Shown here: one piece after another, positions 53,028-62,144 of the stretch
How positions within the stretch are numbered: position 1 is the first letter of the stretch
How the letters are laid out: every line of letters starts with the position of its first letter
Source of the DNA: Mycolicibacterium austroafricanum
GTDB taxonomy: Bacteria; Actinomycetota; Actinomycetes; Mycobacteriales; Mycobacteriaceae
Assembly (NCBI RefSeq): GCF_000612725.1
Contig: NZ_HG964454.1
Coordinates: 496,750-560,749 of the forward strand
DNA: 64,000 bases
Reading direction: 5' to 3'
Program-made: the position numbers and the translations under genes
Notes under the pieces: model-generated
What the model was told of the DNA's origin: nothing
What the model saw: the letters and a program-made list of their open reading frames with translations, nothing else
Database searches by the model: none

Positions 53028-53621
53028 ATGGAAACCGCCGCTCCCCCAAGCATGTTGCAGCATCTGTGGAAGTCCGCGCTCGTGTCCGGGATCCTCGCGG
53101 TCGCACTTGGCGTAATGGTACTCATCTGGCCCGGCATCACAATCGTGGTCGCGGCCATCTTCTTCGGCGCCTACCTGTTGATCACCGGCATCACGCAGGT
53201 GTTCTTCGCATTCAGCCTGCACGTCTCGGCAGGTGGACGCGTGCTGCTGTTCCTCAGCGGCGCGGCCGCGCTGATCCTGGCCGTACTCTGCTTCCGCAGC
53301 CTGCAGGAGTCGATCCTGCTGCTGGCCATCTGGATCGGTATCGGCTTCGTCTTCCGCGGTGTGGCCACGGCGGTCTCGGCGATCAGCGACCCGACGCTGC
53401 CAGGACGGGCCTGGGAGATCTTCATCGGCGTCATCAGCCTCATCGCGGGCGTCGTCATGCTCGCCGCCCCGTTCGAATCGCTCGCGACGCTGACGATGGT
53501 CGTCGGCATCTGGTTGATCGTCCTCGGCGTCTTCGAGGTCGTGTCGGCGTTCGGCATCCGCTCGGCGAGCAAGAAGCTGTCCGAAGCACCGCAGACGGTC
53601 GGTACGTCAGCGCCGGAATGA
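53028..53621 (+). CDS. HdeD-family membrane protein
   Basis: A 197-residue protein with six membrane segments in the HdeD/DUF308 pattern, a short hydrophilic start and a Ser-rich tail. HdeD is an acid-resistance membrane protein in E. coli; the mycobacterial role is unknown. ATG 53028 is chosen over GTG 53010. A palindrome GTGTGTCACAC (53010-53020) lies right before it. It reads toward cydA, 82 nt away. Confidence 0.8.
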   Translation: METAAPPSMLQHLWKSALVSGILAVALGVMVLIWPGITIVVAAIFFGAYLLITGITQVFFAFSLHVSAGGRVLLFLSGAAALILAVLCFRSLQESILLLAIWIGIGFVFRGVATAVSAISDPTLPGRAWEIFIGVISLIAGVVMLAAPFESLATLTMVVGIWLIVLGVFEVVSAFGIRSASKKLSEAPQTVGTSAPE

Positions 53622-53656
53622 GGCCCAAAGCCCCTAGTGCCGGCGCCCGAACGAGC

Positions 53657-53673
53657 TACTACACTGTGTCGTA
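53657..53673. promoter_or_regulatory. Palindromic operator candidate before cydA
   Basis: TACTACACTGTGTCGTA is a 17-bp palindrome with one mismatched pair, 30 nt before the cydA ATG. It resembles TetR-type operators. It does not match the CRP consensus closely, though cydAB is known to respond to CRP in M. smegmatis. Confidence 0.45.
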
Positions 53674-53703
53674 GATTGGATCGGTCGAGCCTGGGAGTGG
53701 CGC

Positions 53704-55164
53704 ATGGACGCACTTGACGTGTCGCGGTGGCAGTTCGGAATCACCACCGTCTATCACTTCATCTTCGTCCCACTGACCATCGGCCTGGCCCCGCTGATCG
53801 CCATCATGCAGACGGTCTGGCATGTGACCGGCAACGCTGCCTGGTACCGGCTGACCCGCTTCTTCGGGAAGCTGTTCCTGATCAACTTCGCCATCGGCGT
53901 GGCCACCGGCATCGTGCAGGAGTTCCAGTTCGGGATGAACTGGAGCGAGTACTCCCGGTTCGTCGGCGATATCTTCGGTGCGCCGCTGGCGTTCGAAGGG
54001 CTGATCGCGTTCTTCTTCGAGTCCACCTTCATCGGGCTGTGGATCTTCGGGTGGAACCGGCTGCCCCGGGTGGTGCACCTGGCCTGCATCTGGATCGTTG
54101 CGTTCGGCGTCAACGCCTCCGCCTACTTCATCATCGCCGCGAACTCGTTCATGCAGCACCCGGTCGGCGCCAAGTTCAACCCCGAGACCGGCCGCGCCGA
54201 ACTCGTCGACTTCGGAGCGTTGCTGACCAACAACACCGCGATCTGGGCGTTCCTGCACGCCATCACGGCGTCGCTGCTGACCGCGGGAGCTTTCGTGGCG
54301 GGCATCTGCGCGTGGCTGATGGTCCGGGCGCACCGGCGCGGCGGGGAGGAAGTCGAAGCACGCACGATGTACCGGCCCGCGACGATCCTGGGCAGCGCGG
54401 TCGCACTGGTGGCCGCTGCGGGTCTGTTCTTCACCGGCGACATCCAGGGCAAGTTGATGTTCGTCCAACAACCGATGAAGATGGCCTCCGCGGAGTCGTT
54501 GTGCAACACCGAAACCGACCCGAACTTCTCGATTCTGACCGTCGGCACCCACAACAACTGTGACGGCATCGTCCGCGTACTCGAAGTGCCGTACGTGCTG
54601 CCCTTCCTGGCCGAGAGCAAGTTCTCCGGCGTCACCCTCGAGGGTGTGGAGGACCTCCAACAAGCGGCCGAACAGAAGTTCGGGCCAGGCAATTACCGGC
54701 CGAATCTCTTTGTCACGTATTGGGCTTTCCGGGCCATGATCGGGCTGCTGCTGGTTCCGGTGGCCTTCGCGTTGCTGAGCCTGTGGTTGACGCGTCGCGG
54801 CCGGATACCCGGCCAGCGCTGGTACGGGACATTCGGTCTGCTGACCATCCCGACGCCGTTCCTGGCCTCTTCGGCAGGCTGGGTCTTCACCGAGATGGGT
54901 CGCCAGCCATGGGTTGTGGTACCCAACCCCACCGGTGACCAGATGGTGCGGATGACCGTGCAGGAAGGCGTGTCCAACCACGCAGCCGGCACCGTGATGT
55001 TCTCGCTGGCGGTCTTCACGCTGCTGTACGGCGCGCTCGCGGTCGTGTGGTTCTACCTGCTGCGCCGTTACGTCGTCGAAGGTCCACAGGAGCACGACTC
55101 CGAACCGGCGCCGCCGACGCCGCCGAGCAAGGACGACGTCGCACCGCTCTCGTTCGCCTACTAG
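53704..55164 (+). CDS. cydA: Cytochrome bd oxidase subunit I
   Basis: A 486-residue membrane quinol oxidase subunit binding hemes b558, b595 and d. The N-terminal QFGITTVYHFIFVPLTIGL holds a heme-ligand histidine, the glutamate-bearing GIVQEFQFGMNWSEYSRFVGD follows (split at about 78-98), and the GRQPW signature is in EMGRQPWVV. The quinol loop is of the short type. Nine membrane segments. ATG 53704 follows GGGAG. It starts a cydABDC operon used at low oxygen or when the bc1-aa3 branch fails. Confidence 0.95.
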   Translation: MDALDVSRWQFGITTVYHFIFVPLTIGLAPLIAIMQTVWHVTGNAAWYRLTRFFGKLFLINFAIGVATGIVQEFQFGMNWSEYSRFVGDIFGAPLAFEGLIAFFFESTFIGLWIFGWNRLPRVVHLACIWIVAFGVNASAYFIIAANSFMQHPVGAKFNPETGRAELVDFGALLTNNTAIWAFLHAITASLLTAGAFVAGICAWLMVRAHRRGGEEVEARTMYRPATILGSAVALVAAAGLFFTGDIQGKLMFVQQPMKMASAESLCNTETDPNFSILTVGTHNNCDGIVRVLEVPYVLPFLAESKFSGVTLEGVEDLQQAAEQKFGPGNYRPNLFVTYWAFRAMIGLLLVPVAFALLSLWLTRRGRIPGQRWYGTFGLLTIPTPFLASSAGWVFTEMGRQPWVVVPNPTGDQMVRMTVQEGVSNHAAGTVMFSLAVFTLLYGALAVVWFYLLRRYVVEGPQEHDSEPAPPTPPSKDDVAPLSFAY

Positions 55165-55173
55165 GAGATTGTC

Positions 55174-56214
55174 GTGGGACTCCAGGAACTGTGGTTTCTC
55201 CTGATCGCCGTGCTGTTCCTCGGCTTTCTGGTGCTCGAGGGTTTCGACTTCGGTGTCGGCATGCTGATGAGCCCGATGGGCACCATCGGGCCCGGTGATC
55301 CCGATGACCGGCGCCGTGCGGTGCTCAACACGATCGGCCCGGTCTGGGATGCCAACGAGGTGTGGCTGATCACCGCCGGCGCCGCGATGTTCGCCGCCTT
55401 CCCCAACTGGTACGCGACACTGTTCTCCGCGCTCTACCTGCCACTGCTGGCGATTCTGTTCGGCATGATCCTGCGCATCGTCGGCATCGAGTGGCGCGGC
55501 AAGATCAACGATCCGCAGTGGCGCAGATGGGCTGACATCGGGATCGCGCTCGGGTCGTGGCTTCCCGCGGTGCTGTGGGGTGTCGCGTTCGCGATTCTGC
55601 TGCGCGGCCTGCCGATCGACGCCGACGGCCGTGCCCATCCGGGAATCGGCGACATCCTGAGCGCCTACACCCTGCTCGGCGGCCTCGCGACCGCGTCGCT
55701 GTTCCTGTTCTACGGGTCGGTGTATCTTGCCCTGCGCACCGCCGGCGCACTGCACGACGATTCGTTCCGCGTCGCCCGCATGCTGTCGCTCCCGGTGATC
55801 GTGTTGGCCGGCGGATTCGGCTTGTGGACTCAGCTCGCCTACGGGAAACCGTGGACATGGCTCGCCCTGGCCGTCGCCGTGGTGGCGCTGTTGATCTCGG
55901 TCGCGCTGGTGTGGAGAGGATTCCGTGAAGGCGTGGCGTTCGTGTCGATGGTGGTCGTCATCGCCGCGGTGGCGGTGTTGATCTTCGGCTCCATGTACCC
56001 CAACCTGCTGCCGTCCACGCTGAATCCGGAGTGGAGCGTGACGATCTACAACGGCTCGTCCACCCCCTACACGCTGCGGATCATGACGTGGGCGTCGCTG
56101 ACCCTGCTCCCGTTGGTGCTGGCCTACCAGGCGTGGTCCTACTGGGTGTTCCGCAAGCGCATCACCGCCGAATCCATCCCCGCCTCCATCGGGCTGTCGA
56201 GGCGACCGTCCTGA
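55174..56214 (+). CDS. cydB: Cytochrome bd oxidase subunit II
   Basis: A 346-residue membrane subunit with about eight or nine segments, starting GLQELWFLLIAVLFLGFLVLEGFDFG (split near residues 2-27), the hallmark of CydB, and GPVWDANEVWLITAG. GTG 55174 follows AGGAG by 5 nt, 9 nt after cydA. It partners CydA but binds no heme in most relatives. Confidence 0.95.
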   Translation: MGLQELWFLLIAVLFLGFLVLEGFDFGVGMLMSPMGTIGPGDPDDRRRAVLNTIGPVWDANEVWLITAGAAMFAAFPNWYATLFSALYLPLLAILFGMILRIVGIEWRGKINDPQWRRWADIGIALGSWLPAVLWGVAFAILLRGLPIDADGRAHPGIGDILSAYTLLGGLATASLFLFYGSVYLALRTAGALHDDSFRVARMLSLPVIVLAGGFGLWTQLAYGKPWTWLALAVAVVALLISVALVWRGFREGVAFVSMVVVIAAVAVLIFGSMYPNLLPSTLNPEWSVTIYNGSSTPYTLRIMTWASLTLLPLVLAYQAWSYWVFRKRITAESIPASIGLSRRPS

Positions 56215-57830
56215 CAGATCAGAGCCGCGCCCCGATCGACCCGCGACTGTGGCGGGCGTCGGCGGCGATGCGCCGGTTCCTGATCGCCACCACGGCCTGC
56301 GGAGTGCTCATCGCTGCGTGCACCATCGCCTCGGCGGTCGTGCTCGCGGGCATCGTCGCGCGGGTGATCACCGACCCCGCCTCACGCAGCGTCGGCGAGC
56401 TCAGCACCCCGATCGCAATACTGTTGGCGCTGTGGATGTTTCGGGCGCTGGCTCAGTGGCGGCAGGGCAGGCTCGGGCAGCACGGGGCCAGCGCGGTGAT
56501 CGCCGACCTCAGCGATCAGGTGCTGACGACGGCCACGTCGCTGCCCCCGCGCCAACTCGCCGCGCACCGGGACGAGGCGGCCGTGGTGATCACCCGCGGG
56601 CTCGACGGCCTGCGGGTGTACTTCACCACCTACCTGCCGTCGCTGTTCCTGGCCGCCGTCCTGACCCCCGCGACCGCCGTCGTCATCGCGTTCTACGACT
56701 GGAAGTCCGCCCTTATCGTGACGATCGCGCTGCCGCTCATCCCGGTCTTCATGGTCCTGATCGGACTCGCGACCGCGGATCGGTCGGCGGCCGCGCTGGC
56801 CGCGATGGCGACACTGCAGTCCCGGCTACTCGACCTTGTCGCGGGCCTGCCCACCCTGCGTGCGCTCGGTCGCACCGGGGGCGCTGCCGCGCGCATAGCC
56901 GAACTCGGTGCGGCGCACCGCCGTTCCGCCATGGCGACGATGCGGATCGCGTTCCTGTCGGCGCTTGTGCTCGAGCTCCTCGCCACGCTGGGGGTGGCAC
57001 TGGTGGCGGTCGGCGTCGGCATGAGGCTCGTCTACGGCGAGATGACCCTGTCGGCGGGGCTGACCGCGTTGCTGCTCGCACCGGAGGTGTTCTGGCCGCT
57101 GCGCCGGGTCGGGGCCGCCTTCCACTCCGCCCAGGACGGCAAGACGGCCGTGCAGGCGGCGTTCCGTTTCATCGACACCGCGGAACCGCCCGGGGCGGGG
57201 ACGCTCGGCGTGCCCGGCGACAGCGTGACCGTCGAGGTCGACGACCCGGAGCTGACCGCAGGGCCCGGCCGCGTCACCGTGCTGACCGGGCCCAACGGGA
57301 TCGGCAAATCCACCCTGTTGCAGGCGATTCTGGGACTGGACCGGCCCACCGAGGGAGGAATCAGGATCAACGGGGTGGAGGTGGCCGAACTCGACCCGCA
57401 GCAGTGGTGGCCGAAGGTCGCCTGGCTGGCACAACGGCCGGTGCTGATCCCCGGCACGGTGCAGGAGAACCTCGAGCTGTTCGGCCCGCTGCCCGATCTG
57501 CGGTCGGCGTGCCGCGCCGCCTGCTTCGACGAGGTCCTCGCCACCCTGCCCGACGGTCTGCAGACGGTGATCGGGCGCGGCGGCGTCGGCCTGTCCCTCG
57601 GCCAGCGGCAACGGCTGGGCCTGGTGCGGGTGCTCGGGTCCGCGGCGCCCCTGTTGTTGTTCGACGAACCCACCGCACACCTCGACGGGCCCACCGAGGC
57701 CCGGGTTCTGGACGCGATCACACGTCGCGCCGCCGACGGCGCGACGGTGCTCGTGGTCGGGCACCGTGATCCGATTCTGGAGATCGGCGACGCCGTGGTC
57801 CGGATGGGAGGCGCCCGTGTCGCGCCGTGA
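56211..57830 (+). CDS. cydD: CydDC exporter subunit CydD
   Basis: A 539-residue half-transporter: six membrane segments (about 20-300) and an ATPase domain with Walker A GPNGIGKST, Q-loop LAQRPVLIPGTV, signature LSLGQRQRL and Walker B LLLFDEPTAHLD. It is needed to assemble cytochrome bd. No ATG, GTG or TTG lies in frame at the expected N-terminus; CTG 56211 overlaps the cydB stop as CTGA, has GAGG about 8 nt upstream, and gives DPRLWRASAAMRRF, which matches known CydD starts. ATG 56268 would cut into the first helix. Confidence 0.88.
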   Translation: MTDQSRAPIDPRLWRASAAMRRFLIATTACGVLIAACTIASAVVLAGIVARVITDPASRSVGELSTPIAILLALWMFRALAQWRQGRLGQHGASAVIADLSDQVLTTATSLPPRQLAAHRDEAAVVITRGLDGLRVYFTTYLPSLFLAAVLTPATAVVIAFYDWKSALIVTIALPLIPVFMVLIGLATADRSAAALAAMATLQSRLLDLVAGLPTLRALGRTGGAAARIAELGAAHRRSAMATMRIAFLSALVLELLATLGVALVAVGVGMRLVYGEMTLSAGLTALLLAPEVFWPLRRVGAAFHSAQDGKTAVQAAFRFIDTAEPPGAGTLGVPGDSVTVEVDDPELTAGPGRVTVLTGPNGIGKSTLLQAILGLDRPTEGGIRINGVEVAELDPQQWWPKVAWLAQRPVLIPGTVQENLELFGPLPDLRSACRAACFDEVLATLPDGLQTVIGRGGVGLSLGQRQRLGLVRVLGSAAPLLLFDEPTAHLDGPTEARVLDAITRRAADGATVLVVGHRDPILEIGDAVVRMGGARVAP

Positions 57831-59295
57831 TCCCCTCGCCCGGGCCTGGCCGCTACTGGGGTCACGCGCGCCGCGCATCGCGCTGGCGGTGATGTTCGGC
57901 GTGCTGGCGCTGGGCAGCGCGCTCGGGTTGACGGCGGTGTCGGCGTGGCTGATCACCCGCGCCTGGGAGATGCCCCCGGTGCTGCATCTGACCGTCGCCG
58001 CGGTGACCGTTCGGGCCCTGGCCATCTCCCGCGGCGTGCTCGGGTACTGCGAGCGGCTGGCCTCCCACGACACGGCGCTGCGTGCCGCGGCCACCGCACG
58101 GGAACGCCTGTTCGTCCGGCTGGCCACCGGGCCCGAGGACGTCGTGATGCGGCGCAGCAGCGGCGATCTGGTGTCCCGCGTCGGCGCCGGGGTCGATGAA
58201 CTGTCCGACGTCGTCGTGCGCGCCGTCGTGCCGATCTGTGTGGCCGCCGTCCTCGGGGTGGCGGCGGTGGTGGCGATCGCCGTCATGTCACCCGCGGCGG
58301 CGGCAGTGCTGGCCGTCTGCCTGCTCATCGCGGGAGTGGTTGCCCCCGCACTGGCGGCCCGTGCCGCGTCGGCCGCCGAAACCGTTGCGGTGGAACATCA
58401 TGCGCAACGCGACAACGCCACGATGCTTGCCCTCGAACACGCACCCGAGCTCCGTGTCAGCGGCCGCCTGGACGATGTCGTCGCCGCGGCGGGCGACGAA
58501 CAACGCCGGTGGGGCCGTGCGGTCGACCGGGCCGCCGCCCCGGCTGCGGTGGCCGCAGCCGTGCCCATCGTAGCCGTCGGGGTGAGCGTGCTCGGTGCCG
58601 TGCTCGCAGGCATCGCGCTGTCACACACCGCCGCACCGACCACCGTCGCGATCCTGATGTTGTTGCCGCTGGCGGCATTCGAGGCCACCGGGGCGCTGCC
58701 CGGCGCCGCGGTCGCACTGACCAGGGGCCGCATCGCCGCCCAACGACTGCTCACCCTCACCGAGCCGGCCGAGCTCGGCGACCGCCGCCCCACCGTCATC
58801 CCCCTCCACCTCGAGCCCGGCGACCGTGTCGCCGTGGTCGGTCCGAGCGGATGTGGCAAGACCACGCTGCTGATGCAGACCCCCGGCGTCTTCTTCGCCG
58901 AGGACGCGCACCTGTTCTCCACGACCGTCCGCGACAACCTGCTCGTCGCCCGCGGCGACGCCACCGACGACGAACTGCGGGATGCACTCCGACTCGCCGG
59001 ACTCGGGGCCTGGCTCGACGGGCTGCCGCAGGGGCTGTCCACCCTGCTGGTCGGTGGCGCTGCGGCGGTGTCGGCGGGACAGCGTCGGAGATTGCTGCTC
59101 GCGCGGGCGCTGGTGTCGGCTGCACCGACCGTCCTTCTCGACGAACCCACCGAGCATCTCGACGCTTCCGACGCCGATCAGATCCTGACCGACCTTCTGA
59201 CGCCCGGAACTCTGTTCAGCCCGCAACAAACCGTCGTGGTCGCCACTCATCACCTGCCGGAAGGCGTCCCTGTGACGGTAGTCTCACCAACATGA
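57817..59295 (+). CDS. cydC: CydDC exporter subunit CydC with a shortened ATPase domain
   Basis: A 492-residue half-transporter with six membrane segments (about 15-290) and an ATPase domain. Walker A (GPSGCGKTT) is followed after only about nine residues by FFAEDAHLFSTTVRDN, where CydD has about 38. The Q-loop glutamine is lost and the signature is VSAGQRRRL. Walker B (TVLLDEPTEHLD) and the switch His (ATHHL) remain. It is shorter than the 570 or so residues I expect. GTG 57817 follows GGGAGG and overlaps cydD by 14 nt. Confidence 0.88.
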   Translation: MSRRDPLARAWPLLGSRAPRIALAVMFGVLALGSALGLTAVSAWLITRAWEMPPVLHLTVAAVTVRALAISRGVLGYCERLASHDTALRAAATARERLFVRLATGPEDVVMRRSSGDLVSRVGAGVDELSDVVVRAVVPICVAAVLGVAAVVAIAVMSPAAAAVLAVCLLIAGVVAPALAARAASAAETVAVEHHAQRDNATMLALEHAPELRVSGRLDDVVAAAGDEQRRWGRAVDRAAAPAAVAAAVPIVAVGVSVLGAVLAGIALSHTAAPTTVAILMLLPLAAFEATGALPGAAVALTRGRIAAQRLLTLTEPAELGDRRPTVIPLHLEPGDRVAVVGPSGCGKTTLLMQTPGVFFAEDAHLFSTTVRDNLLVARGDATDDELRDALRLAGLGAWLDGLPQGLSTLLVGGAAAVSAGQRRRLLLARALVSAAPTVLLDEPTEHLDASDADQILTDLLTPGTLFSPQQTVVVATHHLPEGVPVTVVSPT

Positions 59296-59810
59296 GCGAG
59301 CCGCCGCCACCCCCACCCGGCAGCTACCCGGGCGGCTATCCGCCGCAGCCGTACGGTGCCTATCCGCCTGCCTACCCGACCCAGCCCTACGGCGGTTACC
59401 CACCCTCACCTCCGACCGCCCCGAAGAACGGTCTCGGCACGGCCGCACTGGTCCTCGCGATCGTCGGTCTGCTGCTCTGCTGGACGGTCGCCGGCGGTGT
59501 GCTGCTCGGCATCGCCGCGATCGTCATGGGTTTTGTCGCCCGCGGGCGGGTCAAGCGGGGCGAGGCGACCAACGGCGGCGTCGCTCTGGCCGGCATCGTG
59601 CTGGGCGCCGTGGCGATCGTCGCCAGCCTGGTGATCGTGGCGATCTACGCAACCCTCGGGGTGACACTGTTCAAGGATCTGGGCGGCGGCGACTATCTCG
59701 ACTGCCTCCAGCGCGCCGGAAACGACCAGCAGGCCGTCCAGGAATGCGCCGACGAGTTCACCCAGCGGGTGGAGGAATCGTTCTCCATCACCGTCACCCC
59801 GACGCCGTAA
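59292..59810 (+). CDS. DUF4190-type membrane protein with Pro/Tyr-rich tail
   Basis: A 172-residue protein: a Pro/Gly/Tyr-rich N-terminus (PPPPPPGSYPGG, then GYPP and AYPP units, to about residue 40), then two membrane segments typical of DUF4190 (ALVLAIVGLLLCW near 50-62; GIVLGAVAIVASLVIVAIYA near 100-119) and a small extracellular domain with two cysteines. ATG 59292 overlaps the cydC stop as ATGA, so it belongs to the operon. Function unknown. Confidence 0.8.
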   Translation: MSEPPPPPPGSYPGGYPPQPYGAYPPAYPTQPYGGYPPSPPTAPKNGLGTAALVLAIVGLLLCWTVAGGVLLGIAAIVMGFVARGRVKRGEATNGGVALAGIVLGAVAIVASLVIVAIYATLGVTLFKDLGGGDYLDCLQRAGNDQQAVQECADEFTQRVEESFSITVTPTP

Positions 59811-60675
59811 CCCGACCCGGGAAGTGTTTGACGATCCCCTCCTGCACGACGGTGGCCAGCGGCAGGCCCGACCGGTCGAAGAAGTGTCCGGTCCCCAACC
59901 CGCGGGAGTCAGCGGCGACCGGTGAGGTCGTCGAGTAGAGCACCCAGTCGTCGAAGCGCACCTGACGGTGGAACCACACCGAGTGATTGGTGGTGACGGC
60001 GAAGATCCGGTCATGTCCCCACGACAGACCGTGCGTGGTGATGATGGAGTCGAGCACCGTGGTGTCCGACGAGTAGACCATCGCCGCGGTGTGCAGCACC
60101 GGGTCGTCGGGCAGGGCGCCGTGGGCTTTCATCCACACCCGGTTGTGGGTGAGCTTCTCCCCTTTGTCCCGCATGATCCACGCCGGGTCGTTGGTGTAGC
60201 GCCATTCGATGGGCCGTGACGCGTTGGCGAAATGCGGGACGACCTGTTCGTAGCCGCGCAACAGATCGTCGATGGGCGGCACCGTCAGCGGGTCGTCCAG
60301 CGGCGGCGGCTCCACCCCGTGCTCCAGCCCCTTGCCGCCGGACAGGTAGGACACCATCGCGGTGGTCAGCAGCTGGCCCTTCTGCATGACGTCCACGCGG
60401 CGGTTGGCGAACCGGCGTTCGTCGCGCAACCGCACCACGTGGAATTCGAGGTCCAGGGCGGGGTCGCCGCCTGCGATGAAATGCACCGACAGTGCGCTCG
60501 GCGGGGTGGGGTGCCGGAGGCTGCGACTCGCCGCCACGAATGCCTGCGCCATCATCTGGCCGCCGAAGGTGCGGACCGGGTTCTTGCTGGGGTGTGAACC
60601 GACGAACGTGTCGTCGTCGAGCCGATCCAGGTCCAGAACCGCCAGCAGTTCGTCGAAGTCGGCCTGCGACGACAC
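59794..60675 (-). CDS. tesB: Acyl-CoA thioesterase II TesB
   Basis: A 293-residue double-hotdog thioesterase that hydrolyses acyl-CoA to free acid and CoA. Family blocks FGGQMMAQAFVAASRS (N-terminal hotdog) and HGLSWGHDRIFAVTTNHSVWFH (C-terminal) are present, with D and Q residues in the active site. GTG 60675 follows AGGAGG. Convergent with the DUF4190 gene, overlapping its end by 17 nt. Confidence 0.92.
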   Translation of the reverse strand: MSSQADFDELLAVLDLDRLDDDTFVGSHPSKNPVRTFGGQMMAQAFVAASRSLRHPTPPSALSVHFIAGGDPALDLEFHVVRLRDERRFANRRVDVMQKGQLLTTAMVSYLSGGKGLEHGVEPPPLDDPLTVPPIDDLLRGYEQVVPHFANASRPIEWRYTNDPAWIMRDKGEKLTHNRVWMKAHGALPDDPVLHTAAMVYSSDTTVLDSIITTHGLSWGHDRIFAVTTNHSVWFHRQVRFDDWVLYSTTSPVAADSRGLGTGHFFDRSGLPLATVVQEGIVKHFPGRVTASG

Positions 60676-60698
60676 GTAATACCTCCTGGGACGGTTCC

Positions 60699-62117
60699 CT
60701 AGACGTCGTCCTCCCCGATGCGGTGGACGTGGATCAGATTCGTGGAGCCTACTGTGCCGGGGGGCGCCCCGGCGACGATGACCACGAGGTCGCCCCGTTT
60801 GTAGCGGCCCAGGTTCAGCATCGACTGGTCCACCTGGCGGATCATTCCGTCGGTGGTGTCGATGTGCGGGACGATGAACGTCTCGGTGCCCCAGGTCAGC
60901 GCCAGCTGGCTGCGCACCTCCGGCAGCGCCGTGAACGCCAGCACCGGCAGCGGCGTGTGCAAGCGGGCCAGCCGGCGGACGGTGTCCCCGGACTGGGTGA
61001 ACGCCACCAGCGCCTTGGCGTCGAGCCGCTCGCCGATGTCGCGGGCGGCGTAGGAGATGACGCCGCGCTTGGTGCGGGGCACGTGGGTCAGCGGCGGTGC
61101 TGCCACCGAGTTTTCCTCCACCGCCTTGATGATGCGCGCCATCGTCCGCACCGTCTCGAACGGGAACTTGCCCACCGAGGTCTCCCCGGACAGCATCACC
61201 GCGTCGGCACCGTCGAGCACCGCGTTGGCGACGTCGGACGCCTCGGCGCGGGTGGGGCGCGAGTTCTCGATCATCGATTCCAGCATCTGCGTGGCGACGA
61301 TGACGGGTTTGGCGTTCTCTCTTGCCATTTGGATGGCGCGCTTCTGGACCAGCGGCACTTCCTCCAGCGGCAGCTCCACGCCGAGGTCTCCGCGGGCGAC
61401 CATGATCGCATCGAAGGCGAGCACGATGGCTTCGAGGTTGTCGATCGCCTCCGGCTTCTCCAGTTTCGCGATGACGGGCACCCGCCTGCCGACGCGGTCC
61501 ATCACTTCGTGGACCAGTTCGACGTCGGCGGGTGACCGCACGAACGACAGGGCGACCAGATCGACACCGAGGCGCAACGCGAACTCGAGATCGTCGATGT
61601 CCTTCTCCGACAGCGCGGGCGCCGAGACGTTCATCCCGGGAAGGGACATGCCCTTGTTGTTGCTGACCTTGCCGCCCTCGGTGACCGTGCAGACCACGTC
61701 GTTGCCGTCGATGTGCTCGACAACCAGACCGACGTTGCCGTCGTCGACGAGGACGCGGTCGCCGGGCTTGGCGTCCTGCGCCAGGCGCTTGTAGGTCGTC
61801 GACACCCGGTCGTGGTTGCCGACGAAGTCCTCGACGGTGATCCGGACCGTCTCACCGTTGGCCCACATCGTCGGCCCGTCGGCGAACCTGCCCAGCCGGA
61901 TCTTGGGTCCCTGCAGGTCAGCGAGGATTCCGACCGCCCGTCCGGTGGCGTCGGACGCAGCACGAACCCGCTTGTAGTTGGCCTCATGGTCGGGGTAGTC
62001 ACCGTGGCTGAAGTTGAGCCGGGCCACGTCCATCCCCGACTCGACCAGCTGCCTGACTGCTTCCTCGGTAGCCGTGGCCGGGCCAAGCGTACAGACGATC
62101 TTTCCGCGTCTATTCAC
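60699..62117 (-). CDS. pykA: Pyruvate kinase
   Basis: A 472-residue glycolytic enzyme converting phosphoenolpyruvate and ADP to pyruvate and ATP. It starts RRGKIVCTLGPAT, has the active-site lysine block IAKLEKPEAIDNL, the MVARGDLGVELP signature and the MLESMIENSRPTRAEASDVANAV block. The C-terminal domain has the usual allosteric fold. GTG 62117 is the start. 23 nt from tesB. Confidence 0.95.
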   Translation of the reverse strand: MNRRGKIVCTLGPATATEEAVRQLVESGMDVARLNFSHGDYPDHEANYKRVRAASDATGRAVGILADLQGPKIRLGRFADGPTMWANGETVRITVEDFVGNHDRVSTTYKRLAQDAKPGDRVLVDDGNVGLVVEHIDGNDVVCTVTEGGKVSNNKGMSLPGMNVSAPALSEKDIDDLEFALRLGVDLVALSFVRSPADVELVHEVMDRVGRRVPVIAKLEKPEAIDNLEAIVLAFDAIMVARGDLGVELPLEEVPLVQKRAIQMARENAKPVIVATQMLESMIENSRPTRAEASDVANAVLDGADAVMLSGETSVGKFPFETVRTMARIIKAVEENSVAAPPLTHVPRTKRGVISYAARDIGERLDAKALVAFTQSGDTVRRLARLHTPLPVLAFTALPEVRSQLALTWGTETFIVPHIDTTDGMIRQVDQSMLNLGRYKRGDLVVIVAGAPPGTVGSTNLIHVHRIGEDDV

Positions 62118-62144
62118 GAGCCCTGAGCATAGTCGTTAATCGAT

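Noticed and set aside
53659..55755. 698-residue minus-strand ORF opposite cydA and cydB
   Set aside because: It mirrors the strong cyd reading frames; residues are Arg/Gln/His-rich with no motif, typical of an antisense shadow.
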